Below are positions 46,801-61,600 of a DNA stretch of 64,000 nt, one piece after another. The position numbers and the translations under genes were made by a program. Numbering within the stretch: position 1 is the first letter of the stretch; each line of letters begins with the position of its first letter. Source of the stretch: Nereocystis luetkeana (taxonomy: Eukaryota; Sar; Phaeophyceae; Laminariales; Laminariaceae); NCBI GenBank assembly GCA_031213475.1, contig JARUPZ010000020.1, forward strand, positions 5,753,858 to 5,817,857. The letters are read 5' to 3'. A model generated the notes under the pieces. It was not told the origin of the DNA. It was given only the letters and a program-made list of their open reading frames with translations, and did not search any database.

Positions 46801-48442
46801 TCGCCGTGCACAACGAGAACTCTATTCGTCCAGTCGACAGAGCCGACCCATCGACATAGCCGAGATCAACACGACATCGCCAGCTATTTTCATGTTGTGG
46901 AGGGTTTTGTCGCGCCAGAAGTTGAGCTCACGAGGTACGGCGAGGCACGGTCGCCGTTCTAGGAGTCGGGGTGTCGCCTCTCTAGGAGTCGGGGTATCTT
47001 TAGCAGCACGATCCAGCGGACGGCCTTGCTTGCGCGCTACTGGTTTCGACGATTCGATCAGATGGACAAGCGTTGCAACCTCATGAAACATGATACCAGA
47101 CGCTAATACGACCCACCGCACTTTTTTCGCGTTTCCGTGAATTTTCCGGGGAACCCGAAAAAAAAAAGTCCAGTTGACAACGACCCTTAGGTATGGTCGT
47201 GGCCGATACGAGGTAGTTATCAACCGTCTACTTGTAGCAGCAGCATGAACGCCCACCAGTACGGGAAGGATCATGCTGCGCCCGCGCCGTACGACTTCCT
47301 GCATCCTTATTCGGACGCCGATTCACATCACGCCCAGTGGCCGTTTCTGTAATCGTCACCTCTTACGTACATATCGTCAGGTTTCTCCTCTCGAGTCCCA
47401 AGGCGGTCAAGGGGGGGCCTTCAGCCGACACAAGTACAGTGCGGAAACATATTTTGTTTCGCTTTTTTCACAGTTGCAATACTATTTAGGATATGTACAC
47501 TTGCGATCGTTCATGGCTCCCTATTGAAAATGTCATTTATCCAGTGGTAAGGCTCGAAGCATCGCCCTCACGACAGTTAGTTTAAGAGAGCGCGGGCTAT
47601 ATATAGACATTAGCTTTGTGTCGGGCGCCGGATCAATTCGGTGCCCTGATCACACATCACGAAAAGCGCCTCTTACTCGAAAACATCTCATCATACTACC
47701 TCTGCTACCCTCGGCCGATTGGTCGTCTCTCATGATATTGACACCGTTTAAATCCAGATCTCGACGACAAGGCTAAGCACTCTTAATAGTAGGTGAACCT
47801 ACCTGGGCCTCTGGTTGGACCGTTGGTAGTGTCTTACACGCACACAGCGTGCATGTACATGTATGTCTACACACCGAACAGGAGCTCCGGAAATATCAAA
47901 TTGCTGCTGCTGAGGAAACTCATTTCATGAAGCAAACACAGCAAAGGATGCCCTCCTTTGCAGATCCAAGGGCCCCAATGCCTCCTATTAATAGAGGCCA
48001 TTGCGAACAGCGTATATGTTGCTTGGTCGACAGTCTGAAGCTCAAGTTATGGAACTAGGCCGTTTTTCGGTAGGGGGGCATGATATGTCGTTAGTATACC
48101 AGAAGTAGTAATGCACCTGAAATAAACGGAAACGTACCTGGTACAATTTTTCATAATAATAGGAGATTTAGTACTTTATTTTATGACCGAAAACTGAAGT
48201 ACAACAGCTCTACCGTACGCCTAGGACACCTGCTTGAGATCGGGGGAGTTTCTTTATCCCCCCCTACTCGTTTTTTTCTTTTCACGACCAACTGTTGCTT
48301 CGATTACCAAAACAAAGTCATGCCGCCAGAGGCCGGGACCAACGAGGCGCCGATTCATTAGAAGACTGTGCTTGCTAAAATCACCTCAGAATCGCACTGT
48401 TTGCAACCAGATCACGCACGTGATGGTGTAGCCGGGAAGGTA

Positions 48443-48694
48443 TTATTTGGTGATCTTGCACAGCGGCACCATGACAGCAGCTGAAAGTATGAGTGTGATC
48501 AGCGTTCTTATGTATGACTGCTGTGAACATTTTGTGTTCTTTCGTGAGTGGTCCGTGTAAAATGTTTTCAAGTTTTGGCCATCGCCTATAATCAAGTTCG
48601 ACGACCCAGCTTTTGGCCCTCTCCAGTCTACACAGAGTATTTTCGAGACGTCAGTGCGTTCGACAGGCCACGCCAAATCAAATAGGCTCATCAC
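48443..48694 (-). CDS. Hypothetical small tail-anchored protein (copy B)
   Basis: Duplicate of 3966-4217, same length, with TLITLILSAAVM in the hydrophobic stretch. Confidence 0.3.
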   Translation of the reverse strand: MMSLFDLAWPVERTDVSKILCVDWRGPKAGSSNLIIGDGQNLKTFYTDHSRKNTKCSQQSYIRTLITLILSAAVMVPLCKITK

Positions 48695-49406
48695 GTAGGT
48701 TCAGCGATGTCATGGAGATTGCGCGTTCCACTTTGCTCGAACGGGCTTGTTTGGCAGGAGTTGTGTCCTACTGAGTACTGTGTCGCGGGAAGTCAAAATG
48801 CAGAGGTAAGCCTTGACACTGACACGACTACTGCATCCCACGGCATCGGCCACGCTATGGAATGGAGGCGGCACCCGGCCACTGCAGCGCCCGCGCCCAC
48901 ATGTAATAGTGTGTGGGAAGGGCATGGCACTGAAATCGGCGCCATGTAATGGTTCTAGAAGCTGATATCGATGAAGTTTGATTGAGAGTGCGACGAGGGG
49001 GTACTTTCCCCCCCTCGCCCCCGCCCCCCCCTATTATATGCCTGGTGTGTATATACTTCGTATATATATAGGTTGGGTTGGCGTCGGTTGGCGACGACGC
49101 TGTGAAACACGCCTCTTACTGCGTGAGCTGGACAGCCGGGGTACCGTTTTTGTTGTTGGTGTAGTAGTTGTTGTTGTTGTTGTTGTCGTTGTTGTTGTTG
49201 TTTTTGTTGTTGTAGTTGTTGTTGTTTTTTGTTGTTGTGTTTTTCGCGGTCACCACAGCTGGCGGTCGAGTTCGATCATTTTTTGCGGGGAGAACCTCCC
49301 CTTCGCACGTCGAGGAGAATCGTATCACGTAGTGTGTATATGGTGAGGCACCCAAGAGGCAGTTACATAGTAAACCCATTGCTGTCTCTGGAACTGGCCA
49401 CACCAG

Positions 49407-50068
49407 AAACTAAATCAATTCATTGACGCTGTCATCCATATGCAAGAACATCCGCCTCAAGAGAGGTTCTTCGTAGGATGCAGCTCGCCCTTCATGCGAC
49501 TCGCCCGACATATCACGGTGTTTTGCGCTTGGTGCAAACAGTGTCTGCCTGGTCGGTGAAAACTGGACGTGCTCCGCCCCGGCATTGTAGGGATGCGAGG
49601 GTCTATGGTCATACGACTACGGCCATGTATGATAATGAGTGCACCCCCCCACCTCCCTCCCTCTCCTTGTTCTGTTTTTTACACTGCTTCATCACTGATT
49701 GTCGCCAGAATCCTTTCCCCATGTTCATCGCCATGGTCAGCCGCCGTCTCGAGTCAGGCCGATTCTTTGCCAACGATTTTCACGCCGACGGTACGATGCG
49801 CGAACTTGACCAGTCAAACGTCGCCATCGCTGCCGTGCTCGTGTCGACGTGCTCGTTCATGTACAGCTACATATGTGTTTGTACCCCCCCGTACAACGGC
49901 CTGCACGAAAACTTTTTAGTTGTAAACGGAACTCTGTGCTGCCCCGCTTGCTGCTGTCACGCCGTCGCGCCCGCAAAAGGTGTACCCCCAAGAGGGCTAC
50001 GATCGCGTGTCCAGCACGGAGGGGATTCAGGATCTCCTCCTCCGCCACTTCCCGCACATCTCCAACAG
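49407..50068 (+). CDS. Candidate three-exon segment of unknown protein (copy B)
   Basis: Counterpart of 4991-5652 at +44416. The pyrimidine tract and acceptor before 49709 and the edges of the third stretch (49980-50068) are unchanged. The follow-on frame near 50106-50265 carries Gly to Ser and Val to Met changes but stays open. Confidence 0.4.
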
Positions 50069-53000
50069 GTCTCCAAGGGCCAGTCGGCCTTCAAGCCGTG
50101 GGGGGTGCAGAGCTGAGCGATAGCGCCGAGGTGGCGATTGTCTGGTCCGCAGCACGCGTGCGGCCGGGTGGCCTAGCGGTAGATGCAGCGGTGGTGGTAC
50201 CGATGACTGCAGTGGCGGCCGTGCCGGCGGCCTCAACGGCAGGTGTTGGAGGGGGTGTGCGATAGTGCAGGTTTGTTGGGGGTACTCGCCAGTGTCTCCC
50301 ACAGCAATGTGCAGAGGTGCAACAAGATTATCACAGGGTCAAATTGAACACTGCAGTAGGCACGGCGCGGTCACATCGCGAGGACAGTTCCAGCTCGAGC
50401 GCTAACCTCAACTTGAAGTGGGATTTAGCGTTAAAATTGAAGGTATAAGGTCGCAAAGCCGCATGTCATATGTTCGTAATATCGAGGTTCAAACTATGGC
50501 CGACCGTACCAGAAATACTGTTGAAGTCGCGCTCACGGCTCACTCCAAGGAGAAGGAAAACATCCGTTCACCCTTGAGCAAGGGGGCGAGCGGAGATACG
50601 CTTGAGTAAACCGTGGTATGTCGGTTTTGGGCCAGGCAAACGTTTTTAAGCGGCACGTGGTAGGTACTCGCACAGACCGGAAAGAGGACGGCGGACCTGT
50701 TGACGGGCACTTTGCGGGTTTGGGTTTGCGTGTTCGGTTGGTGAGTTGGACTTGAGAGCATCCGTCTGTGCTGAAGGGATGGATATATCCACATAGGGAA
50801 GGAAGTGCAGCAATATTCTGGGGAGAATAAGTTGTGTGACGCGCTGACTCCGCAAGTAAACATAAATAGCCGCCACGCCGCTGGTATCTCGCGTAGGAAA
50901 GCACTAGTGACTGCGTTGGGAGAGTAGGCCAGGTGTGGCCTGCTTCGTTTCCTTCACAGGGTCAGAGGAGAAAATGTTGTTGTCTTTCGCCTACCTCCCG
51001 GAAGTGACTCATTTTTTGCGGGGGCAAGCGGCCGATCTCTCCTGGTGGAAGACGTGAGTTTAGCGGTGCTCGTTCTTTTTTTCGGTTGTTTTTCAACTTT
51101 TGTCAGTATTAATACAGTAGTAACGTAATAAGTGTGACCCCGGGCGAGTGTTATCGTTCACAAGTTGCGTTGCTATGCCAATGCCGGGGAACGTGCGTGA
51201 ACGTCGGGGGCTTAAACACTACTGTTGTGTGTACCGTATGTGGCATGTGTGTATTAATAGTACGTATGTACTTATTAGTGAGTTCATTGTTTTGTGAATG
51301 GGCCTTTCTGTTTATCGATGTATTTTTCGGTCTGAGCGGATGACTGGACGGTGACAACAAAGTGGCAAATGGCACCATGTTAATCTCCAAGCAAGGAAAA
51401 CAAGGGGCCGCAGGCCTTGGGACCTTGCGCCTCGCCTGAATTTGCCTTGTGTTACACAGCAGCTGACACAATCAATCAACGTGAACGCTCCAGGACAGCG
51501 CCCTGTGGCTCGCGACTACCTGATGGTTTGATGGGAGGTTGTAGGCTACCGATAGACTACTGCTCTACTTCCGCTCACTTCACGTACGTGGTTTTAGGTG
51601 CTTCCGCTTTCTATTTTTTCTTCTGCGACTGGCACGGACTTACCGGTAAGTATGTCATGTGTTTGGTATGTGTTTGGTCGAACTTCGTTGCACAGTTAGT
51701 TGTGCAGTAAATGTCTTTTCGGACACACCCCATCTGACTAAATGGTTGTTTCGGACCGGTGGACAAGAATATAATTCCCCAATAGCAACGGTGGGTTCAC
51801 ACGTAATAAAGAAACATGTTCGTGTGCCTTTCGAGGGAGAGCTGGCTGATTGATTCCTATAGCTCATGCTTGTCAGGTTGCTTCTAACAGTTTCCGACGA
51901 TATCCGAAAGGTGTGTGTACGTGTCCGCCTGCAAACTAAACCTACGACGCCCACCCCCCAAACGATGCCTGTCGAACACCCCTCCGACGCCACCCACTTA
52001 GCCGTTGGTCACATCGCTCATCATACTAATCCCAGCTCGTTTGGCGCCGCCCGTTTGATGCTGTGCTGTTTTCCTCCTCTCTCGCCGAACATCGTTACGG
52101 CCGTTCTTGTACTACTCCAGTATCGTTTTGATGACTGCAAAAAATCGAGCATCTTAGGAGTCCCAACCCAAACGCGACCGTCTGTGATCACTGACAAACG
52201 TTTAAAATCTACTGCGAACTGCTGGCCACTCGCGCCCCCTCGTGGTGGACTCTATTCGGCTCGGTTCCCTTCGAGTGGCCGACCCTCCCTGCCTCCCTCT
52301 CTCCGTCCCTCCCTCCCTTCCTCCGTCCCTCCATCTCTTTTTCATCTGTCCTTCCCATTCCAGTCGAGCTGAAGTGATCATAACTTGAGTATGAAGGAGT
52401 CAAAAAACCAGCATTTGATGAAACACATGAAACAGAAATAGCCACTGGCATCACGACCCTATATACTAATCATGGAAATGTTTCAACGTAACAACGCAAT
52501 GAAGCCTCTTCGATAGTCGTTTTGTGACCACAGAGCTTGGTCTCTCTGCGATGAAGAATCAGCACGGACACGGGGTGTGCTGGATGTCGTCTTTGATTTC
52601 GCTTCTGTGTCTTTCTATATTTTTCCCGAGAGTGTAAACGAGTAGGCTCTCCAGCTGGACTAAAACCAACGAGCGAAGAAAAGCTAAAACGCACCGCCGA
52701 GCCTTATAATGATTAGGCGCCGATCCTCTTTTTGTTGAGCCACCGCTAAATTTCGAACGCGCCGCCGCCGAAAAGACTGAGAGTTTTATGCAACACACGT
52801 ACTTCAGGCTTGACTCACGCATTGTTTGAAAAATCGGTCGGGCGTTAGCCTCGATCGCGCCGTCACGAGCAGGGGTAGCTGACCCAGAGACAGGCCGTTT
52901 TCGCTCAGGCTCGTCTCCGACGGTTCGGTGTGGGGTAACAGCGAAGATTTGGCTAAAAATGATAATCGGAGGTTCGCTTCGTGCTTCGTACCATCAATCA

Positions 53001-53515
53001 GTCGCTGCGTGTAATACCGCGAACAAATTGAGACTCATAGCTCACGCTTAGCACATGGCGAGCTCTGCCCATCTGCGTTCTTAAGCTTGAGAATGCCAGG
53101 CTTTGATCAGGTCTCAATTCCTGGTTCCTGGACTAATTCATCTGTGTTATGCTTGAGGTGAAGAAGACATTGGTGGTCATCAGTGAGATATTCATACCTA
53201 TATCGAACTCAGCATTCGTAGGTACTTGTTTTTAATATGTGCCATGAAACGGAGATAGCTAGTTGTGCTCCCGAGCGTATCATACACATATTGAAGTAGT
53301 CATCATGCGGAATAACTTTTTTTACAGCAGTGCGAAAAACAATCGACCTCGACAGATAACCAACCCAGGGCCAGCCCGATTCGTATCGGGCAATGACAGC
53401 GAATAGGGGGTGTGCACGATGCCCGGGGCAGGTATGGAATGCACGACTGCTGTATGATACGTACTGAGTAAATTATCACTTCGTAAAACTGAGTATCTGT
53501 TTTGGTAATTGCAAA

Positions 53516-53553
<38 letters not shown>

Positions 53554-54570
53554 CGCATGCCTTAGATTTTCGAACACCTTCCAATGATCGATATATAAGG
53601 CCGTTACAGACGATATTCGCACGACGTATTCGACTCTTGCGGACCTTATAAAGCGGGACCGGTTCCACCTGAGTGCGGCAGCCGTTCCCGCACCGCACTT
53701 ATTCCACTTGAGTGCGGCAGCCGCACTAAAGTGGGATGCATTCGTGTCTAGAGATTTTCACCGCACTTATTACGTGGGGCCCCGCACTCAATGAAACCGC
53801 GCTTTTAGGACTGCAGTCCCATTTTGAGGGCAAATCATTATAATTCCAAGTACTTTGTTCCCCAAACGGGACTGCAGCCCTAAAAGGATTCAGTGGGACC
53901 CCCGCCGTACTGAAAAATCTACGGAGGAAAAGGATTCAACGAAATTTCGAAATGGTGTTCATACCGAAATAATTTACGAACTTCGAAAACGGTGTTGTTA
54001 TGTGTTGCGTCAGCGTACGAGGTACCAGGTACTACTTCTGCTGTAGGGAGGGAGGTACAAGGAAACAAGGAGGAGGGGACAGGCAGGCAGGCAGGGAGGG
54101 GGGGGGCGAGTGGGAGGGAGTGACGGAGGAGGGAGGGAGGGAGTGACGAAGGGAGGAGGGGAGGAAATGAGGAAGGTAGGGAGCGAGGGACGGACGGACG
54201 GAGAGAAGCGGCAAGGAGGCAGGGACGGAGGACACCCTTTGCTATTGCCGTGCCGCTTATCGCTTGCAGCACAGTCCAATAATGAATTTTACCCATTTTT
54301 CCACTTGAAAATAGACTTGACGAAGGTACTAGGTACTACTATTGCTGTAGGGAGGGAGGGACAAATAAACAACGAGGAGGGGGCAGGCAGGCAGGCAGGC
54401 AGGAAGGCAGGCAGGGAGGGGGGGGGGCGGGTGGGAGGGAGTGACGGAGGGAGGGAGGGAGCAGGGCGCGGGGGGAGGGAGGAGGGGAGGGAGAGGGGGA
54501 GCGAGGGACGGACGGAGAGAAGTGGCAAGGAGGCAGGGGCGGAGGATAGCCTTTGCTATTGCCGTGCTGC

Positions 54571-55284
54571 TTATCGCTTGCAGCACAGACCAAAAATGAT
54601 TTTTACCCTACTTTTCACTCGAAAATAGACTAGACGAACAGTTTTTCCGCTGGCCTTTGGGGAGCGATTGCTGCTGCTCGACCCGTCACCCCGATTGGGA
54701 TGCTGGAAGTCAACTCTGATAACTGCACATACAGGGGCACCCGAAGAGGTATGGTCTGGACCATGACGATCGCCCCCGCGAGGGCTTCGACCAGATGCGT
54801 GCGGCATGGGCATAGCCGTTTGGGAAGAAATATGTCCGTAGGTGGCCATTGAGTGACCCTGATCGGACAGCCAGACAGACGAACAACTTTTCTGAATCCG
54901 TTTGAGAGACCACAAGTGTACCACTTGTGGAATTATAGAATAGTTCTGGGCTGATACGGGCCGCGAACTGATTTCCTTGGAGTCGTTTTTTATTAAGCGC
55001 GAGGTCGAGGGGAGAGGGGAGGAGTATGACTGTAACTGCTGTAGATGCAAGTACGTGTAAAGAGCGAAAGATCCCGCTGGTCGGCGGGATACTGTGAAAT
55101 GCCATGCACCAAGGGAACCGAGTGCCTCGTACGGAAATAACACAAAAATGAAACAAATCAAATTGAATTGTGTCAACAACAAAAACAACAACACACGTTG
55201 ATAGAGACTCGGACCATAATAACACAAGCCCGACGCAAGTTGGTGCACGTGGCAGTACCCCCAAAACTTGCGATGTATAAACAC
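54571..55284 (-). CDS. Hypothetical 237-codon open frame (copy B)
   Basis: Duplicate of 10148-10861 with a few amino-acid changes and no change in length; the same doubts apply. Confidence 0.25.
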   Translation of the reverse strand: MFIHRKFWGYCHVHQLASGLCYYGPSLYQRVLLFLLLTQFNLICFIFVLFPYEALGSLGAWHFTVSRRPAGSFALYTYLHLQQLQSYSSPLPSTSRLIKNDSKEISSRPVSAQNYSIIPQVVHLWSLKRIQKSCSSVWLSDQGHSMATYGHISSQTAMPMPHASGRSPRGGDRHGPDHTSSGAPVCAVIRVDFQHPNRGDGSSSSNRSPKASGKTVRLVYFRVKSRVKIIFGLCCKR

Positions 55285-58200
55285 TTTTGCCCAAGCTCTC
55301 TAGATCTAGGACTGGCGAAACGTTGTCGCTAGAAACGAAGCATCAAGCGCCGGAAGTGTCCCATGCGTCATACCCTCGTGCACTGCTAAACAATTGGCAT
55401 GTACTTCCCACCCTATACTGTACCTGCTAGCGCCTTGTGTGTTGTGTCTTTATCAGCAAAACACTTTGCAATTCATAAAACGAGCTGGGCCCGCACAAGC
55501 ATCCGATAGACAAGCACGTTCAAGCCCAACGAGCTCATACACAGGCTACCATCTACTTACCCGCCGTTTTCAGACTCGTAAAATACGGATAATCTTGCTG
55601 CGCCGTTTACAGGTCCACCAGGACAACCGCTCCCCCGTCCCCGACTTGCCGCTGGCGTCCAATCGGCTAAATGCTAGATGCACATCGAACCTTAGCCCTG
55701 ACTCGGGGTAGTGCGTCCGAGGAAGTCACACCGACCACCCCCCCCAACTGTTCATCACGTGGTAGCTTGTCCGAGGCCGTCTACTATCCGTCCCATGTAT
55801 CAGTTATCGTCATGGACCTATACGTATATATTGTAGATGCGTTTATAATGTTGTCTTACCACCCGAAATATGTGAGAAGCCCCGAATGAGCCATGCTAAG
55901 GTAAGATTGCAGGTACGGGTGTGTGTACGGTTGCTATCCTGCAGGCGTCATCAAACTCGCCTATACCCCAGACTAATATTACTAGAAGCGTTTGACTCTT
56001 ACTCAATCCCTGCTGAAGAAACAAAGCGCCCAAAACAGAACACTCGTAGCGCGCAGCAAGGAGGCATGCTTCTCACACACAAAACCAGTGGTCGAGATGC
56101 ATCAAAGCCGAATATACTAAAACTGGCTATACATGCTTTATGCAGGGTCTCAAAACGTCCCTACGTTCTGCACGCACTAGAACTTTAATGAGGCGACAAA
56201 ATTACAACATCGCCTGCAGCGCAGACGTTTGCTCAGTGTTTATCCAGACCCGCCCTTTACAACCAGTATTGCTCAACACGAAAAACCGCGCATTCAATAC
56301 TGAACGGAGTATAAACACGGCAGTGCTACGTATAGCTATCGAGAATGATCACGGGCTTGATATGTCTCGGGGTCCCACTCAAAGTCGACTAAGGTTCTTC
56401 GAACCAATGCGATATGATCGCTAGACTGCTGGTGTCACTATATTGACGAGGTCTGTATGCATCTACCTCTCGCCCTCTACCTCTAGCCACGACAAATTCC
56501 CTGCTAAGTAGAACGGCGCATCAACGTATTCCCTACTGCCGCGAAGCAAGGGCTACAAATTGCCGAGTCAAAGGGTAGGGGACCTAAAGCACATCTTCAC
56601 AATCCCGGCAACGAAAAGCCTCCACAAATCGAGTGCGAGTCCCTTCGTCTGGTAATCTTCCCCTACGATGGAGCAAAACAACTCCCACGACAAAATTGAC
56701 ACCCTCCCGCCCCCGATTTGTCGATGGCGCCCAACGGCTAGACGCCAAATGCGCGTCGAAATTCGGCCCCAACTGTATACTACCTGCTACGTGATAGCAC
56801 GTCCGAGGATACCCCACACACTATCATCCCCAACTGTATACCATGCAACAACTTGTCCGAGGCTGTCCAGTACTCGTCCCGTGCGAGAGTCCCTCTCTCT
56901 GACAACAATTTCCTTGCGGTGGGGAAATACAACTCGCACTACAAAATAGACACCTTCCCGCCCCCGACTTGTTGATGACGCTCAACGACTAGGCGACAAA
57001 TGTGCATCGAAATTCAGCCACAAATGTAAACTACCTGCAACGTCCGAGGATGCACCACGGACTATCATCCCCAACTGTATACTACGTAACAACTTGTCCG
57101 AGGCTGTCCGATACCCGTCCCGTGCGAGAGTCCCTTTCTCTGACAATATCTTTCCTACGATGGAGCATGACAACTCCCACTACAAAATAAACACCCCCTC
57201 GGCCCCGACTTGTCGATGACGCTCAACGGCTAGACGCCAAAAGCGCATCGAATTCGGCCCAACTATATGCTACCTGCTACGTGATAGCGTGTCCGAGGAT
57301 GCCCCACATACTATCATCCCCAACTGTATATCACGCAACAACTTGTCCGAGGCTGTTCTATACTCGTCTCGTGCGAGTCCCTTTCTCTGACAAGATTTTC
57401 CCTATTATGGAGCAAGACAGTTCTCGCAACAATATATATATTTTCCCCCGCCCCCGCCCCCGACTTGTCGCTGAACTTCACCCCCAACCGTTTACCACGT
57501 GATAGTGCGTCCGAGGAAGCCCCAAATAAACTCCCAACGGTATGTGACCGCGGTAGCTTGTCCAAGGCTGCCCAATATCCGTCTCATGCGAGTTTCTTTA
57601 GCTCCCCTTCAGACAAAGTACGAAGGGAACTTTTTGGTTGACTCCGAAAAATGAGCCTTTAGGCAGAAAATAAGCATTTTACCCGGCTGGACACTCAAAA
57701 ACACCAATACACTCCTCAAGATCCACCCTGAAGTATTCCGAGGGCTTCTGGAGCACTTTTCCGTTTTCCAGAGCCACAATTTGAGTTTGGTCTCATCCAA
57801 TCAACGTCCTCCGCAGGGTCATATTCATGATTGTTCGTCAGAAATGGGGCCAGAAATAATGGAGTTTTGCAGGTTTTCCCTTCAAACTCATCTTGTCCTC
57901 AGAACTGACAACACGGACAAACAGTCAAACTACGACTCTGGAGAAACGGAAAACCGCTCCAGAAAGTTCACGGAAAACTCCGGGGGGGCATTCTGAGAGT
58001 CTACCGGTGTTTTTGATTGTCCCGCCAAGCAAAACGCGTATTTCGGTGAAAAAAAATGGTTCTCAGAGCCTAAACATATGTCCCTATAACAGGTGGTCTC
58101 AGGTGGAGCAAAAACAACTTTCGCCGCAAACTAAATTTTCAACTTGGTGCTGACGTGGAGGCGGTCAGACGTCTAATACGCAGCGATCTATAGTCCCAAC

Positions 58201-58663
58201 TGTATTCATTGCAATAGCATGTCTGAGAATGTCCCATGGGCTACCATCCCCAATTGTTCATCACACCCTGGCTTGTCCGGGGTTGTATACTATTCCTCCC
58301 ACACAACTACCTTGCCTCAGCGGTATTCGTAGACTGTGTATATCCCAGGTGTAAGATTTGCCCCAAAACATATATCAAACAGTGCCGGGTAGACCCTACA
58401 CGTTGAATCAGCCGATATGGGTGCGCACGCGGTTGTCTACCAGTCTGTGCATCTGGCATTCGCCAATAACCCAGGCCGTCAGAAACTCAGAATACGCACC
58501 ACCTGGCCTAATCCCTATTCCGTCCTGCAGAACGAAAACCACTGCAGACACCTCACGCCGGGCAACGCTTTCTGCTCGTCCGCACACAGACGAACACCCA
58601 GCAGGTCGGTCAAGACACACCACACTGTTACTGCCACCCTCTCCGGCGTATGTACTACAACGC

Positions 58664-61600
58664 CTAGGCGACGCCCACCCCACGCCGCTTGGCGTAGGAC
58701 AGGACGTACGCCCCGCTTGTCAAGGCCTCAGCTTCGGTGACTGGAATCACTTTGTCATCGTTAAACCGGTACCACTGGTTGGCAGTGCCGCGGACGAAGG
58801 CCACGTAGTGGCCCGTGTGCGCTGTGCCCCGGTGGTGCACGACCGCTTGCAAGTCGTACATCACAGGTGCTGCGGTGAGGATGCGGTGGAGGTGGGAGCA
58901 GCGTGACGGTATGTCATTGAGTCAAGCACGTGAGAGAAAACACCCAAGTGCGTGCAGTAGATGGCGATAGGACAAAAAGACACTCGTGTCGTCACGTTAT
59001 AGCTGCATCAACCATGCCGTTGTTCGTCATTTTGATCCTGGCGTGAGTGCATTTGGCGATCGTTAGGAAAAACAGCCGCTTTCTTGAACAATCAAGTGCA
59101 GTCCTTCAAGACCTTTCACGTCAACGTCAGTGAGTGTTGACGGTTCGCGCTACCGCAGAAGCCAGCCACACCAACTAGAACGTCAACAGCACCTCGAATA
59201 GTCTAAATCTGATGCTCGTTTCTACTCGGAAGTGGACGAAGCCACAGCAGCTCGTTTTTGCGTCGGCATGAATTACCCCATCGTACGTATCTAGACGGCT
59301 ACGGTCGCACCGCACATGGCAAGGTTGCATAAGGTCACCCAAGGTGCCCAGAAATTGATCGACGGATGTAATTGAATGTTATTTGTATACAAGCATAAAT
59401 ACGACGTACGGACAGTGAGTATATATGGAGCGCAAGATTGCTTACCCCCGAATAGCCTTCCAACTTCCGTGAAGGGGCCAGCGTCCAGGACGGTCGGGAT
59501 GTCGACCAAGTGTGAAATCTTCTCCCTTCCACTGATTGGTAGGCGGCAAGGACCACGGGCGGCGCGCGTCGATCGGGTGGGTCACAACGTGCATTTGGAC
59601 GACCTGGGATAGGACTCCAAACAGGTGCACAAACTGGAATGTATCGAACGCCACGTCAAACCCTGCACAAACTGGGATGTATTGAACGCCACGTCAAACC
59701 CTGACTCTATGCAAATCGCGCGATCTGAAGTTAACGATATGCTATTGTTCCATGCAGCACACCAACATGGAGCGGCCGACGATCTCGTTGACTCCAAGTC
59801 TGCAACCACGAAGTAGTCAAGCCCTGGAACACCAAAACAGACTGTTAGTGTGTCAGATCACGTGCTATGCTTATAGGTATAATGTTGTTAGCATGCCTAA
59901 AGAAAGAGAAGACCCGAAGCTTCAATGGATTCTTGCTTATTTGCTTGTTTTCGAAACATGCGATATCGCCAGCAACGCCTTGGGAAGGCCAAAACGCAGC
60001 CCAAATACGCCGAAAGCTTGTTTTAAGTATGAGGATGACATTGCTGGCCCGAAACGGCGCTTCCAGTGGTCACTCCACTTCCCCACAGCTGTGGGTTTGT
60101 AGCAATATTGTTTGATAAACGAAAAGAGCGCATGCGCAACACGGACAATACAGCAGCACAGGACCCAATCACGTCTACGCCGTCCACGCTGGGAGGTGCC
60201 AATGGCAACTTGTGATCTGATGCCGACATGCGAAATATCGATGATATCAACCCGACGACAGTCTTATGTGCCCGACGCTTATATGGCTTCAATCTCGGCC
60301 GAGTAGTTGGCAATTTGTCGACTCGGCCCTGCCACACGTGCCAGAAACGTAAAACACGTCTTGCTTCGCCCTGAAGCGTGCGTTTCGATAAGCACAGAAC
60401 TCACCCGTTTTTGGTCATCGCAAACCGACCGAGCTGCAGAAGCCACTGGTCGGGGCAGCTACCAAGCATGGTCGATCGTTTCCTCCCGTCGGCTATCGCC
60501 TGCGGAGCGGCAGTTAAAACGCAAAATAGTCGGTTTCATGCTTACGTGCAGGAATTTCTTCCATCGGCTTCGATACGGACCCCTGCCTCCCTAGTAGTGC
60601 TTCGACACCTCGCATCAACTGAAAGCATTGCCGACATACCAAACAAAAGGTGCGAGCAGATCATCAGCGTAGGGCTATCTGCGATTCCACACCTGAATCA
60701 TACCAGGACCTGACTGCAGGTATCGAATAAGTCGAGGGGGCATGAGGGGAATTCCAAGACCCAAGACAGCGGTAAGCGCTGAACATGAAAGGAGGAAGAA
60801 AACGCCAACCTAAAAGGCACAAAATTCTGTCACAGGGGGGGGAGAGGTGTTCAGAGGAGCTGCTTCTCTTCGATATATGCGCAGCGACCAATCGACTCAA
60901 TGGCAGCTCACCTGTCGGCAGTCCCCGCAAGTTTCGATTTGTTCGGTGCCGAAAACCTGCGCTCGTGTGTGCGCATACCGGCGAAAGAATGAAAACCAGC
61001 AAGGGTGCGGGGTGCCGTCGTCGGGGGCATGGGTCATTGTCTGTGCAGCATACATCGATTTCGATGTGCTCGATCCCGCGGTCGCGTGCAATCGAGGTGC
61101 GGCACCGAGAACACGCATGCAATCAGCTTCGCCTGGGACCGACGGGTGTTCATAAAACATGTTTCTTTCTCTCTCGCTTGGTAAGGTGTATCGGCAGGGA
61201 AACGCGTTGTACACATCCTTCTTTGCACAATGTATAACTAAACTTCAAGCAACGTCACGCCAAACCTTCGTGAGCAAGTCGGAGAGCTTCACGGAACGCG
61301 CCCCGCCTCCTCCTCCTCCTCCTCCTCCTCCTCCTCCTCCTCCTCCTCGGCCTCCCCCTCCTCCTCCTCCTCCTCCTCCTTGGCCTCCCCCTCCTCCACC
61401 TCCTCCTCCCCCCCGCCCCCCCCCTCCTCCCCCCCCCCCACTACCTCCTCTTCCTCCAGTCCCCCCTCCCCCCCCTCGCCCCCCCCCCCCTCCGCCCCCT
61501 CGTCCTTTTCTTCCTCTACCTTTTCCTCCTCTTCCCCGTCTTACTTTTCCTCGTCCTCCTCCACCTCCTCCTCCTCGTCCTCCTCCCCCCCCCCCCCCCC